Below, piece by piece: positions 33,097 through 42,508 of a DNA stretch of 64,000 bases. The stretch's first letter is position 1. Each line of letters starts with the position of its first letter. Both the position numbers and the translations under genes were made by a program. Where the stretch lies: positions 1 to 64,000 of the forward strand of contig DATMSB010000114.1 in NCBI GenBank assembly GCA_035565615.1, in the 5' to 3' direction. The notes beneath the pieces are model-generated. The model was not told the DNA's origin, did not search any database, and saw only the letters and a list, made by a program, of their open reading frames with translations. Source of the DNA: Vulgatibacter sp035565615 (GTDB taxonomy: Bacteria > Myxococcota > Myxococcia > Myxococcales > Vulgatibacteraceae).

Positions 33097-34515
33097 GTGC
33101 GCGACTACGATCAGCGAAGCGGCCCACCGACCGCTGCAGACGCCGACCTGTTCGACCTTGCCCTCGTTTGGCATGCGGTCCTTTTCGCCCTGCGATCCCC
33201 GCTGCGGCATCCTTGGCTCGCCATCTCCGCCTTCGTCGCAATTTTCGCCGCGTCGCTCGGGGGCTTGCTCCTCTACCCCCAGCGATACGAGGTCTCGACG
33301 ACCATTCTGGCCGGATCGCCTCTCACCGGCGCGCTCGTCGGAGATCATCAGTTCGAACGCGATGCTCCCACCCGGGCTGCTCGGGAGATCCTGCTTCGCC
33401 GAGAGAACCTGGAAGCGCTCGCCAAGGAGGTCAATTTTGCGGAGCGGTATCTCACCCAGCGGCCTCCTGCGATCCGGATGGTCCACTCGTTCTTCGACAC
33501 GCTGAACGGGAAGGAGCGAGACGCCAAGAGCGTGATGGACGACCTGGTGGAGACGCTCGAAGACCGTCTCTGGGTCAACGTGAACAGTGAAAATACCGTC
33601 ACCATCATCTTCCACTGGTGGGATACGCAGATCGCTTACGACGTCGTCGCTGCCGCAGCTCAGAGCTTTCTCGAGATGCGGCATGCCGCGGAGATCAAGA
33701 CCGTGGCCGAGTCGATCGCGATCCTGGAAGAGCATAGGTCGGGCCTCGAGAAGCAGATCGAAGAGCGAATCGCGGCCATCGAGGAGCGAGAGGAGAAGGA
33801 AGGCAAGAAACGGGAGGTGGCTCCATCACCCATTCAACGCGTAGCGCCGCGAGCGGATCCCGAGCTCACCCGCTTGCAGTCGATGCTCGCGGCGAATCGG
33901 CGTGCGGTCGCCGACCTAGAGTCGGCCCGCCAGCAGCGCGTCCAGCAGCTCCAGGCGGACCTGATTCAGCAACAGACGATTTACGCGCCGGATCATCCTT
34001 CCATCGCGGCCACCAAGCGCATGCTGAGCTCGCTGCAGCAGCCTTCGGCGCAGATGGTCGAGCTGCAGGAGGGAATCCGCCGGCTAGAGGCGGAGATCCT
34101 CGGTCGCAGCGGGGGGAGGATGTCCGTGTCCACGGCGGCGTCCTCTCCGCGAATTTCCGAGGCCGCATCGCTTCTGTTCGAACAGGACCCTCGGGATGAT
34201 TACGAGAGGGGGCAGCTCCGGCACCTCCTTTCGCAGCTCGCCGAGATCAACGATCGGATCGCCTCGTCGAGCCTACACATGGAGACTGCGGCTGCCGCGT
34301 TCAAGCATCGCTACTCGGTCGTGACGCCGCCCCGGATTCCGAAGGGGCCGATCAAACCGTACACGAGGTTGTTCCTCGCGAGCGGATTCCTGGGCGGCAT
34401 CATGCTCGCGCTCCTCGCCTCCGTGGCGGCCGATCTACGTGGCGGTCGGGTGCTGGAGCCCTGGCAGCTCGAGCACCAACTCGGCGTGACCGTTCTGGGG
34501 CGGTTGGAGCGGTAG
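33097..34515 (+). CDS. Wzz-like polysaccharide chain-length/co-polymerase protein
   Basis: A 472-residue inner-membrane protein starting at GTG 33097. It has one helix near the N-terminus (PWLAISAFVAIFAASLGGLLL) and one near the C-terminus (LFLASGFLGGIMLALLASVA), with a long periplasmic part in between that is rich in coiled coil (for example LEKQIEERIAAIEEREEKEG, and LQQPSAQMVELQEGIRRLEAEI). The proline motif before the second helix (RIPKGPIKPYT) is typical of Wzz/Wzc. There is no fused kinase domain; the kinase-like protein is the divergent gene at 30362. It is predicted to set EPS chain length with the polymerase and the Wza-like exporter. Confidence 0.85.
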   Translation: MRDYDQRSGPPTAADADLFDLALVWHAVLFALRSPLRHPWLAISAFVAIFAASLGGLLLYPQRYEVSTTILAGSPLTGALVGDHQFERDAPTRAAREILLRRENLEALAKEVNFAERYLTQRPPAIRMVHSFFDTLNGKERDAKSVMDDLVETLEDRLWVNVNSENTVTIIFHWWDTQIAYDVVAAAAQSFLEMRHAAEIKTVAESIAILEEHRSGLEKQIEERIAAIEEREEKEGKKREVAPSPIQRVAPRADPELTRLQSMLAANRRAVADLESARQQRVQQLQADLIQQQTIYAPDHPSIAATKRMLSSLQQPSAQMVELQEGIRRLEAEILGRSGGRMSVSTAASSPRISEAASLLFEQDPRDDYERGQLRHLLSQLAEINDRIASSSLHMETAAAAFKHRYSVVTPPRIPKGPIKPYTRLFLASGFLGGIMLALLASVAADLRGGRVLEPWQLEHQLGVTVLGRLER

Positions 34516-34660
34516 CTTGTTCCCTTTGGCGGACACCAGCAGGCACCGCCCTAGTTCATGTCCATTGCCGCGTGTCGAGCTACGTCCGGAAAACTTCGTG
34601 AGCGCCACGATCAACTCAACGTTTCCATGCGCTGGTTTCGAGCAGTCCAGGAGATGAATC

Positions 34661-35812
34661 TTGCCGATTACCACACACCCCACGGCGTCATCGCGATTGG
34701 CTCCTTCATCCCCGCCATTGCGGATCGTTCAGATGGGTCCGACGGGACCCAAGGGCGGGGTTTCAGCTGTCGTGACCCAGCTCTCAGCGGAGCTGGCCCG
34801 GCAGGGACATCAGGTACTGGTTATCGGGGACGGCGCGAACAAGCTGAAGCCAGCGCTCGAGGCAGGGGCGAGCTACGAGGAGGTCATCTATTCTCGCAGA
34901 TTGCGGGTGCTCGCAGCTCAGCTGGGCCGTGTGCGTAAATTGCTTCGAGAGTTCGAACCCGACGTGATCCACGTTCATGGTCGCGCCCAGGCCTTGTTGG
35001 TTCGCTGGTCAGGTCTCCAGCCCGATTGGTTTACTCTCCACAACACCCATTTCACTGAGCAAGTATCGTGGTATGACCGGGGCGCCTTGCGTCGCTTTCT
35101 GTCACCGCTGGGACGCAAGATATTCGCCCTCGACCCACGAGCCATCGACTACCTTCGCGTGCACTTCGGTGTTGATTCGGAGCGAGTCCACATCGTTCCG
35201 AACGGTGTGGATTGCAACGCCTTCGTTCCCCTCTCGGAACCCGACCGTAGTGCTGCACGAGCCAGATTTCGAGTCGCTCCAGACGACGTACTCGGGGTCT
35301 TCGTTGGTCGCTTTCACGAGCAGAAGAACCCCCAGGCCGTGATCAAGCTCGCTGCAGCGGCCAAAGCACGAGGGATGAGCGCCCTCAAGACCATTATGAT
35401 CGGAGAGGGGCCTCTCGAGGGTGAGGTTCGTTCGATGATCCAAGAGCGGGGGCTTTCTGACCGAGTTCAACTCCTTGGATGGTCTGATCCGCGAATCGCG
35501 ATTCAAGCCGCAGATGTCTTCTTGATGCCGAGCCGATATGAAGGGTTTCCGCTCGCTGCGGTCGAGGCGCTGGCGTGTGGGACGCCCGTCCTACGAACGC
35601 GAACGGGGGGGGTTGCCCAAATGATTGTGGAGGGGCAGACGGGTTGGGGATGCGATCCAGAAGACGACGACGACTTCATTTCCAAGTCGCTCGACGTGCT
35701 CAGTCGTCCTGAAGATCTCGGGAAGATGCGCGCCGCTTGTAGGAAGCACGCGGTCGAACAGTTGAGCCTCAGCGTTCAGGCGCACCGCACCGTTCAGGCT
35801 TATCGGTCATAG
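34661..35812 (+). CDS. Family 4 glycosyltransferase
   Basis: A 383-residue GT-B fold enzyme that adds a sugar to a lipid-linked EPS intermediate at the cytoplasmic face. Motifs: the N-terminal loop MGPTGPKGGVSAVV, VIHVHGR, the hinge VPNGVDCNAF, VGRFHEQKNP, and the C-terminal nucleotide-sugar site MPSRYEGFPLAAVEALACGTPV with its E-x7-E pattern. It starts at TTG 34661, which has AGGAG seven bases upstream. GC content is lower than in the preceding genes, and this is the first gene of the low-GC stretch. The donor sugar is unknown. Confidence 0.88.
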   Translation: MPITTHPTASSRLAPSSPPLRIVQMGPTGPKGGVSAVVTQLSAELARQGHQVLVIGDGANKLKPALEAGASYEEVIYSRRLRVLAAQLGRVRKLLREFEPDVIHVHGRAQALLVRWSGLQPDWFTLHNTHFTEQVSWYDRGALRRFLSPLGRKIFALDPRAIDYLRVHFGVDSERVHIVPNGVDCNAFVPLSEPDRSAARARFRVAPDDVLGVFVGRFHEQKNPQAVIKLAAAAKARGMSALKTIMIGEGPLEGEVRSMIQERGLSDRVQLLGWSDPRIAIQAADVFLMPSRYEGFPLAAVEALACGTPVLRTRTGGVAQMIVEGQTGWGCDPEDDDDFISKSLDVLSRPEDLGKMRAACRKHAVEQLSLSVQAHRTVQAYRS

Positions 35813-35832
35813 GCTTGAAATATTCAGAGCAT

Positions 35833-35865
35833 TGACCGGCACCCTCTCGATCATGAAGCCGGTCA
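35833..35865. terminator. 8-bp hairpin between convergent EPS genes
   Basis: TGACCGGC (35833-35840) and GCCGGTCA (35858-35865) form a perfect inverted repeat with a 17-base loop, between the glycosyltransferase stop (35812) and the flippase stop (35904). There is no T run on either side, so termination is possible but not certain. Confidence 0.35.
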
Positions 35866-35903
35866 TCGCTCCAGGTGAAAATCGAGTTGGGTGCCGGGCA
35901 ACA

Positions 35904-37427
35904 CTACCCGGCTCGTCGGCTCAATACGCTGCGAAGTGCTGCAAGGTCTTCTCGGCTGAGAAGTCCTGTCGCAATCGCCATCCCGCAGAAAACGACCAGA
36001 AAAACCGGAATTCCGACCAATGGAGTCGACGTAGGTAGCGAGAGCACGACAAAGGCAGCGACGCCAGCCGACAGAGCCGATCGGAGAAAGTCGACGAACA
36101 TCCTTGGCCTTAGAACACCACTCGGAACCAAAGAGGCGGTCCCCACGAGTACGACCAGTTCACCAAGCGCACTCGCGGCAAGTGCCCCGATGGCGCCGTT
36201 TCCCCACCTGGCCTGGGACAATGGAATGAAATGCCAGTTGAGACCAGCGACCAGGGCCATCGTCACGACACGAATGGCAGCGGCCTGGTTCGTCCGACCC
36301 ACAATGATTGCAACTGCGCCGAACAACATGTTCAAGAAAATGAGAAACAGACCGACTGACATGAGCTGAAGGATCGTCGTCGACGGACCATACATTTCCC
36401 GCCCGTAAATCAATCCAATCGCGACGTCTGCGAATAGCGCCGTCCCAGCTGCGACCAATACGCCCAGAACCAGAACTGGCCGAAGGGCGTTGGCAAGCTC
36501 CTCACGCAGCATTACCGGATCGCTGGCCGCCCTGGATAGTACGGGGAACGATGCGGTGATGAGGATCGAGGCCGGCATGACGAGCGTGTTCGTGATTGTC
36601 CTTGCAGCGCCGTACCATCCAAGAACCTCGGAGATCGCCAGTGCGGAGAGCATCAATGTCTCTACATACAATTGGGCGTGAGAGAGCACGCCCGTCACGA
36701 GCACCGGTGCTCCTTCCCGCAAGAGGTGGCGGACGGACTCTCCGGCGACTCGGGCACGAGCAAAACCGGCTCTGTGTGCTTGGCGAATCGAGTATATGAG
36801 CGCGCCGGTCCCGGCTACACCAAGTGATAAGATCACCGAAACTAGACGCCCACCCAAACCAAACGCCGCAAGCACGATTCCGACGTGCATCACCTTGTTG
36901 ACTACAGTAGCACGGGCGTCGAGATCCATTCGCTGATGACCGCGGAAGATCTGGCCATAGGTGTGCAATAGCGAATTCGGAATCCATGCGACGATCGTGA
37001 GGGCCATCAACACCTGCGTCCGCGTATCATAGTCGAGGCCTCTCACGACAAGTACGCCGATCACCGTTGCCGGGACAGCCAGAACCGTTCGGATCACGAT
37101 GGCGCTGCCCAATAGCCTCGATGTTAGATCGGGAAACCTCGCCACATCCCGCATGAGAATCGAGCCTTGACCCCACTCGACGAAGGTATGAGCGAAGTAG
37201 GTGGATGTTAGCAAGAAGAAGTAGAGGCCGAAGTCATTTACTCCAAGGGTCCTTCCGAGTTGAGAATTCAATAGAATCGAGAGAACAGTTGTGATCACTT
37301 GTCCGGATAACAGATGAAATGCACTGCGCGCTACTTTTCCTCGCGCAGGCTGTCCGGATGCCGGATTCGCGTCTGCCTCCGTCGACGTTGTCGAATCTTC
37401 CTGTCTCTGAGCGGAAACCTGGCTCAT
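35904..37427 (-). CDS. Oligosaccharide flippase, Wzx/MVF type
   Basis: A 507-residue polytopic membrane protein with about 12-14 helices and the N-terminal pattern of polysaccharide flippases (FHLLSGQVITTVLSILLNSQLGRTLG, then FGLYFFLLTSTYFAHTFVEWG). It is expected to move the undecaprenyl-linked repeat unit across the inner membrane. It lies just downstream of the polymerase gene on the same strand with a 67-bp gap, so the two are probably co-transcribed. GGTGGA sits directly before the ATG. The flippase would link cytoplasmic assembly by the glycosyltransferases to periplasmic polymerisation. Substrate specificity cannot be read from the sequence. Confidence 0.88.
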   Translation of the reverse strand: MSQVSAQRQEDSTTSTEADANPASGQPARGKVARSAFHLLSGQVITTVLSILLNSQLGRTLGVNDFGLYFFLLTSTYFAHTFVEWGQGSILMRDVARFPDLTSRLLGSAIVIRTVLAVPATVIGVLVVRGLDYDTRTQVLMALTIVAWIPNSLLHTYGQIFRGHQRMDLDARATVVNKVMHVGIVLAAFGLGGRLVSVILSLGVAGTGALIYSIRQAHRAGFARARVAGESVRHLLREGAPVLVTGVLSHAQLYVETLMLSALAISEVLGWYGAARTITNTLVMPASILITASFPVLSRAASDPVMLREELANALRPVLVLGVLVAAGTALFADVAIGLIYGREMYGPSTTILQLMSVGLFLIFLNMLFGAVAIIVGRTNQAAAIRVVTMALVAGLNWHFIPLSQARWGNGAIGALAASALGELVVLVGTASLVPSGVLRPRMFVDFLRSALSAGVAAFVVLSLPTSTPLVGIPVFLVVFCGMAIATGLLSREDLAALRSVLSRRAG

Positions 37428-37494
37428 TCCACCACCGATGGCGATGTCTTATGGTAAGCCAAAATCATTCTGGCCATTCTCGCAACAAACCTGC

Positions 37495-39048
37495 TCAAGC
37501 GGTTTGTCTGCTCTGAGGCCACGCTCCAGTCGCCACCGCCAGCTTAGAGGCGAGCGACATCGAAAGAGCCGCAGCGAGTTTGTATTGAATGAAATGCGAG
37601 CCCGTATCTCCCCATGCTACCGCAAGACAAGCAACGACGCTCGCGATGCAAATGGCCGCAGCAATTCTTTCGAATAGAGTTCGTGAGAACCGCTCTGCGC
37701 GAACGGCAAGGAAGACGACGAACAAATAGGGCAGCCATAAGGCCGCAAATCCTGGAAGGCCGGCGAGCAACAGGAGGCCAAGAATCGTGTTGTGTGGCCA
37801 TCCCTTGTAGTCGGCGTAGTGTTGAGAGATGTCATCGTTGAACATGTGCTCGACATACTCTCCGCCTAGGCCGATTCCAAGGATGGAACTCTCTCGAATG
37901 CTCACGGCGATGTTCCAGGTCTCTCTTTCTCGCCACAGCGTCGAGTGGTCCACCTTCGAATCCAACATCGTCCGAATCTTGGCGATCGGTACGAAGAGAC
38001 CCCCTAACTGCGTGTTATTCCATCCGATGGCGAGGTATGCCAGAAGCAATGGTGCAGAGATTGCGGAAATTCTAACTATCCTAGACTTCCACGGTCTCCA
38101 ACTCGAACAGAGAAAGACGACAACCATCGCCATGGCGAGAATGGCCCAAACTAGCCTTCGGCCGTTTAGGACCATCCCCCATATGGGAAGCGGCAGGAGA
38201 ATCGCGGCCCATACGATCGAGCGCCAAGTCCATGTCTCCAGCACGGAAATCACCAAGACGAGCACCGCCAGAGCGAAAAGGATGGAGTCTCCATGGTTGG
38301 TGGCAGTCGCTAGCATGCCACCGGTCAGCTTCGGCGCGACAACGAGCTGTACATATGCTGCGATTAGCGCCTTGACTTGAGCTGCAGCCACCAGCGCCAA
38401 TCCGATCGCATGGAAATCCTCAGGGTGTCGAAGCGTGGTTTGGAAGAGCAGGAAAAACATGGGGATATGAAGCAGATAGCGAACCTTCCAAAGCGCGAGG
38501 CCATGACCATTCAGTAGGCTCATGCCAACAGCGAAGAGACACCCTGCCACGAGGAGAATGATGCAGCTTCGCATCACGCCCGCGGTCTGGACGGCTCGAC
38601 GTCCCTCGAAGTCGGGGCGGGTCGCCCGTCGGAAGGCGGCAATGGCCAAGAGCACGACGGTGACCACTTCGAATCCGGCAACTGGAAGGCGACTTACATT
38701 GGAGAACCCATATCCCAATAGATCGCCGATGTGAACCAAGGGGCTTGCCCAGATGCCGTGCGCATCGGTCGAAATCTCGAGCGAGAGAATCAGGAACACG
38801 AGGACCGTGGCGGACCAGCGCAGTGGAACCCGCGCCAAGACGAAGAGCAGCCCCACAACGAGTGGTGGCGCGACAGCCATTACAGGGTTCCCGCCGGTCG
38901 CGACCACACCTACGACGATCAGCAGGCCCGTCCCCAGCGCGACGACCGTAGCGAGCGACCCGTCGAGCGCATTGGCCGGAAACTCGCGAGTTTCGTAGGT
39001 AGGCCCTACGGCGTCAGCCGTGCGGAACGAAGAACCGCGTGTGCCCAT
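37495..39048 (-). CDS. O-antigen polymerase/ligase-like membrane protein (Wzy/WaaL)
   Basis: A 517-residue protein with about 12 membrane helices and the large periplasmic loop near residues 340-430 that marks the Wzy/WaaL superfamily, including GIGLGGEYVEHMF and KGWPHNTILGLLLLAGLPG, where the His-Asn in WPHNT matches the conserved region of O-antigen ligases. In a Wzx/Wzy EPS locus it is the likely polymerase that joins flipped repeat units in the periplasm. It overlaps the 60-residue gene upstream by 35 bases. GC is low compared with the flanking genes. A ligase that attaches EPS to another acceptor cannot be excluded. Confidence 0.85.
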   Translation of the reverse strand: MGTRGSSFRTADAVGPTYETREFPANALDGSLATVVALGTGLLIVVGVVATGGNPVMAVAPPLVVGLLFVLARVPLRWSATVLVFLILSLEISTDAHGIWASPLVHIGDLLGYGFSNVSRLPVAGFEVVTVVLLAIAAFRRATRPDFEGRRAVQTAGVMRSCIILLVAGCLFAVGMSLLNGHGLALWKVRYLLHIPMFFLLFQTTLRHPEDFHAIGLALVAAAQVKALIAAYVQLVVAPKLTGGMLATATNHGDSILFALAVLVLVISVLETWTWRSIVWAAILLPLPIWGMVLNGRRLVWAILAMAMVVVFLCSSWRPWKSRIVRISAISAPLLLAYLAIGWNNTQLGGLFVPIAKIRTMLDSKVDHSTLWRERETWNIAVSIRESSILGIGLGGEYVEHMFNDDISQHYADYKGWPHNTILGLLLLAGLPGFAALWLPYLFVVFLAVRAERFSRTLFERIAAAICIASVVACLAVAWGDTGSHFIQYKLAAALSMSLASKLAVATGAWPQSRQTA

Positions 39049-39196
39049 ATGCCACGTAATAGTAGTAGATTACTAAAAAAGTAAGGAACCAGGCGACCAT
39101 TCTCAGGCTACCCTTTACCGGATCGGGATGTCTTGCCGCGATCGCCGGGATTGCAAAGGTCATCCAAATTATGGACATCAGTAGAAGTGTTTTCAC
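39014..39196 (-). CDS. Small two-helix membrane protein
   Basis: A 60-residue protein with two hydrophobic helices (TLLLMSIIWMTFAIPAIAA and SLRMVAWFLTFLVIYYYYVAYG) joined by a short charged loop (RHPDPVKGSLR). The start is GTG at 39196, or ATG six codons later. Its 3' end overlaps the polymerase start by 35 bases, as in tightly coupled operons. No family name can be given. Small proteins of this form occur in EPS loci and may assist the polymerase or flippase, but that is inference. Confidence 0.55.
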   Translation of the reverse strand: MKTLLLMSIIWMTFAIPAIAARHPDPVKGSLRMVAWFLTFLVIYYYYVAYGHTRFFVPHG

Positions 39197-39333
39197 CTAT
39201 ATGCCGGTCCTATAGCGCAGAGCATCTTCGCATCGAGTGCCGGAACCGGTGGAGGCCGGTTTGAAATGGTATTGGCTCCCGCCGGAGGCTTGCCTGGGGC
39301 TCAAGCACTTTCGGAGGTGATGAGCGCTGCAGT

Positions 39334-42033
39334 TCAGGGACCCATGAGCTGATCGAAGCGTTCGTACGCTGGAAGCCCTCCCAGGACCTCCCCATCGTCG
39401 CTTTCAGGCGTAACCCACGGCCAATTCTTGTCGCCAAAGAACGGGGGCTTTGCCTCGAGGTAGAGAGATGGAGGAAGGTCCTGTCTCTGAATCCCGGCGT
39501 CCCAGACGATTCCGCGAGTCACGAAGTCGTAATTGCCATGACGAATCGTGGTTGCTACCACTTGAGCGTCCTGACCGTTCTTTCCCGCGTTGTGTTCTAC
39601 TCCGACCGCCCATATGGGGACTGGATCCCATTTCCAAGGAGGCGAAACCCGCTCGTAGATGAAGCCTGACTGCGGTGCTGCCACCATGTCGCTGCTGCCC
39701 AGTACGTTTCCGATGAAGGTGGTCCAAAGCTGCCATTCAGGAACCTCCACGAAACGACGTGCAATCTCGTCCGTCAGTTGCAGCGGCGGCACAGAGCGCC
39801 GTCTGCCGTTTACGTGATTGCGGAAGAACGTTATGTAGATGCTGTTTCCCCAGTACGCATCGCCCCCGATGTTCCAGGTCTCGTTTCCCTCGAAGAGCTC
39901 GTGATGCGGAGCGGCGTAGTGAGCCGCACTTAGACCGACTTCTGGAATATTGGGATAACCTGCACCCCATCCATCTTCGAAATAGTTGTAGCCGATGACG
40001 TTACCACCTCCGCTTGCACGCATTGTTATGACTTTGTTGAAATTCCAGACGATGTTGTTCTCGAGGAGGTTGTCGGCCGAATACGTGGTGATGTCTATGC
40101 CGTAGCCACCGCCGCCGGGGTTCGGGTTGACCGTGCTGTGAATGAACGAATCGCGGAGGACGCTTCGGAAGGCGTAGGTAAAGGACACGCTGCTACCCTC
40201 ACTCCGAACCGACTCGACGTTCTTCGCCCACGAGTAGGAGGTTCCGGTAAAGGGAATGTTGCCCTGCCCTCCGCTACCTCCGTCGACCAGGATATCCTCA
40301 AGACCGATCCACTTTCGTGTAGGCCTGACGGGCCCACCGGGCTCATCTCCTGAGAACCGAACGATCTGTGCTTCGTTGGAGGTGTAGTATGTCAATCGAA
40401 GGGGCGTGGTGAAGGTGAGGGTGTTGCCGTCTACCCCGGCGATCTCCAGGACCTGCCCGGTCGGGCGATTCTGTCGGCAGAACCACCTGCGATTTCCATC
40501 GTTCGGGTCGGTCTGGTTGACCGTGTTCCACCAAGAGCCGACCCGGTCGGTGTCCACTAGCTGATCGATGAACACCAGCTCACCGACCGAATAGCCGGGG
40601 TTGTTGACTACGGTTACTTGCGTCGCGCCGTGGGGCGCGTCCGCGGCAAGGTCGATGGGAGTCGAGAACTTGATCCATAACTGCCCGATCTGAACCACAG
40701 GCATGTTGGATCCTGGCGCCTTGATCAGTCGGGTCGCGTTGGCGCCGCGCGGCCCCTGGCCACGCAAAGTTACGAAGCTGGGAATGACCAAACCATTTCC
40801 ACGGATGAAGTAGTCGCCGGCCGCCAGAAATACGATTTTCCGCGCGTTCTCTCTGGCAATCGCTCCGGCTGCATTGAGCGCAGCTTGAATGGCATTGGAT
40901 GCGTCCGTGGTTCCGTTCGCGAGTGCGGGGTCGACAGAAAAACCGCTGAATGGGTCTCCGTCCGGGACATAGACGGTTGCAGGGCGAACGGGATCTGAGT
41001 CCAATGGGATTCCGCCGACGGCGTTCAAGCCTGGGTTCCACCGCGTCTGTCGGTCCGGCGGCAAGAGGCCCGTGGCGTCCGTGCTACTCGGACGAACAAC
41101 GGCGACCTCGGCGACCGCGCTCTTCGACGGGTCGACAACGCTCGTCGCGACGATATTGAACGAACCCGGATTCGGAGGCGCGGAGTAGACTCCGTTCGAG
41201 TCGATCGAGCCTCCCGTGTCACCTTCCTGTACTTTCCATGTAACTGCTTGGTTGTCGGTGCCGCGCAGTCTTGCCTGAAACTGGACGCTCCCGTTGGTCA
41301 CGACCTCGACGATCGCTGGCTCGATTGTAACGGAGATTGGTTCGCGGACCGAAACGGTTGCAGTCCCACGAGCACTCGGATCAAATGTAGAGGTGGCGAC
41401 GACTGTGAACGTACCTGCCGAAGGGGGTGCCGTATATTGTCCGCTCGAATCGATTTTCCCGCCGGCATCCCCTTGCTCGACCGTCCACGTCACGGATTGG
41501 TCGGAAATCCCAGTGACGACTGCCTTGAACTGCTGCGTTCCGAGAGAGGAGACTTCGACTTCCGCTGGCTCTATTTTGATCTGGGCGTGGTGGTGTCCGG
41601 ATCCGCCTGCTCCTCCGGACCCGCCTATTCCTCCGGTTCCGCCAACTCCTCCGGCGCCACCGGCCCCCCCCGTTCCAGGAACGACCTCTCGGACAATCAC
41701 CTTCGCAGTGCCTTGTAGCCTTGGATCTATGATGCTGACAGCGATGACGGTGAACACCCCTGGAGAAGATGGAGCGGTGTAGAAGCCATTCGGGTCGATT
41801 GTGCCCCCATCGGGTTCTGCAATACTCCATGTAACCGCGTTCGCGCTCGCATCGTTTACGGTCGCCGTGAACTGCTGAGTCTCGCCACTGCTGACGTCCG
41901 CCTGCGCCGGATGGACCTCGACCGTGATCGCGTTGGGCGGACCCAAGACGCGCTCTTGCTTCGCTGTGCATGCGGCGCCGACGGAGAGGAAGGCGAGCGG
42001 TAGGACCATTGGGGCCAAGCGAACGCGAATCAT
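39334..42033 (-). CDS. Lipoprotein with three Ig-like domains and a beta-helix
   Basis: An 899-residue lipoprotein. After a signal with the lipobox GAAC come three Ig-like (Big-type) repeats of about 85 residues, each with the pattern ..TQQF-A-V...VTW-V...GG-ID-NG-Y-AP. A Gly-rich linker ending in HHH separates the first from the second. From about residue 340 a right-handed parallel beta-helix follows, typical of pectate-lyase-like polysaccharide lyases and hydrolases (ADGDPFSG-like start, IQAALNAA, GDYFIRGNGLVIPS, NNIVWNF, GYNYFEDGW). In an EPS locus such a protein may cut or modify the polymer, or hold it at the cell surface. The start is well supported: GGAGG five bases before the ATG. 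The last of the low-GC genes. Confidence 0.8.
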   Translation of the reverse strand: MIRVRLAPMVLPLAFLSVGAACTAKQERVLGPPNAITVEVHPAQADVSSGETQQFTATVNDASANAVTWSIAEPDGGTIDPNGFYTAPSSPGVFTVIAVSIIDPRLQGTAKVIVREVVPGTGGAGGAGGVGGTGGIGGSGGAGGSGHHHAQIKIEPAEVEVSSLGTQQFKAVVTGISDQSVTWTVEQGDAGGKIDSSGQYTAPPSAGTFTVVATSTFDPSARGTATVSVREPISVTIEPAIVEVVTNGSVQFQARLRGTDNQAVTWKVQEGDTGGSIDSNGVYSAPPNPGSFNIVATSVVDPSKSAVAEVAVVRPSSTDATGLLPPDRQTRWNPGLNAVGGIPLDSDPVRPATVYVPDGDPFSGFSVDPALANGTTDASNAIQAALNAAGAIARENARKIVFLAAGDYFIRGNGLVIPSFVTLRGQGPRGANATRLIKAPGSNMPVVQIGQLWIKFSTPIDLAADAPHGATQVTVVNNPGYSVGELVFIDQLVDTDRVGSWWNTVNQTDPNDGNRRWFCRQNRPTGQVLEIAGVDGNTLTFTTPLRLTYYTSNEAQIVRFSGDEPGGPVRPTRKWIGLEDILVDGGSGGQGNIPFTGTSYSWAKNVESVRSEGSSVSFTYAFRSVLRDSFIHSTVNPNPGGGGYGIDITTYSADNLLENNIVWNFNKVITMRASGGGNVIGYNYFEDGWGAGYPNIPEVGLSAAHYAAPHHELFEGNETWNIGGDAYWGNSIYITFFRNHVNGRRRSVPPLQLTDEIARRFVEVPEWQLWTTFIGNVLGSSDMVAAPQSGFIYERVSPPWKWDPVPIWAVGVEHNAGKNGQDAQVVATTIRHGNYDFVTRGIVWDAGIQRQDLPPSLYLEAKPPFFGDKNWPWVTPESDDGEVLGGLPAYERFDQLMGP

Positions 42034-42508
42034 CGAAACCTCCAGCCGTTCCAGAATCCGGCCCCCAAGGTCTATTGCGGAGTCGCACTGGATGATAGCT
42101 CCAGCGAACACTTCGTCGGTTGGGCCCTGGCGCGCCCAAGATAGCATCCTTTCGGCGGCATGCACGCTCGCCTTGCGTGCTGGCCAACGCCAACGGCTCA
42201 TGCCACGGCGGCGTCAGGGCATGCCTCCGAGCCCGGATCCAGTGGCGCAGGCTCTTCGCGGCCGCGGGCGTCGCGGACCCCCTGCCGGCAACCGCGGTGA
42301 CGAATTTGCGGCTCTCGGCCGAGCTGACCGGTCAGACGGTGACCAGCCGCGTTTCGAGGCACTTCCCTATAGGGGCCGCGCTCCAGGGAGCTGATAGAGC
42401 GGATCGAATGGGAGGCGCGAGCCCCGTCGCGGAGGCCTGGCTGGCTAGGTATGGCGACCCGTGGTAGGGTGCCGCGCTGCCGAACAAGAGCGCCCGATCC
42501 GATCTTCT
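42034..42508. other. 475-bp divergent intergenic region
   Basis: This gap separates the beta-helix lipoprotein (minus) from the Wza-like gene (plus), so both promoters must lie here. GC rises back from the low-GC stretch to the background level within it. I found no convincing sigma-70 or sigma-54 promoter; a lone TATAGG near 42372 lacks a suitable -35 box. Short open frames on both strands show no domain, signal or binding site, and I call none of them a gene. Confidence 0.5.

Noticed and set aside
34516..34660. Attachment site or integrase remnant at the left edge of the low-GC stretch
   Set aside because: No integrase, tRNA fragment or matching direct repeat was found at the two edges.
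41600..41700. Repetitive CTCCGG-type sequence as a minisatellite or CRISPR-like array
   Set aside because: It encodes the Gly-rich linker of the beta-helix lipoprotein; the repeats are short, imperfect and in frame.
42120..42467. Possible 115-codon gene in the large intergenic region
   Set aside because: No ribosome binding site, domain or signal, and a mixed composition; treated as regulatory region.
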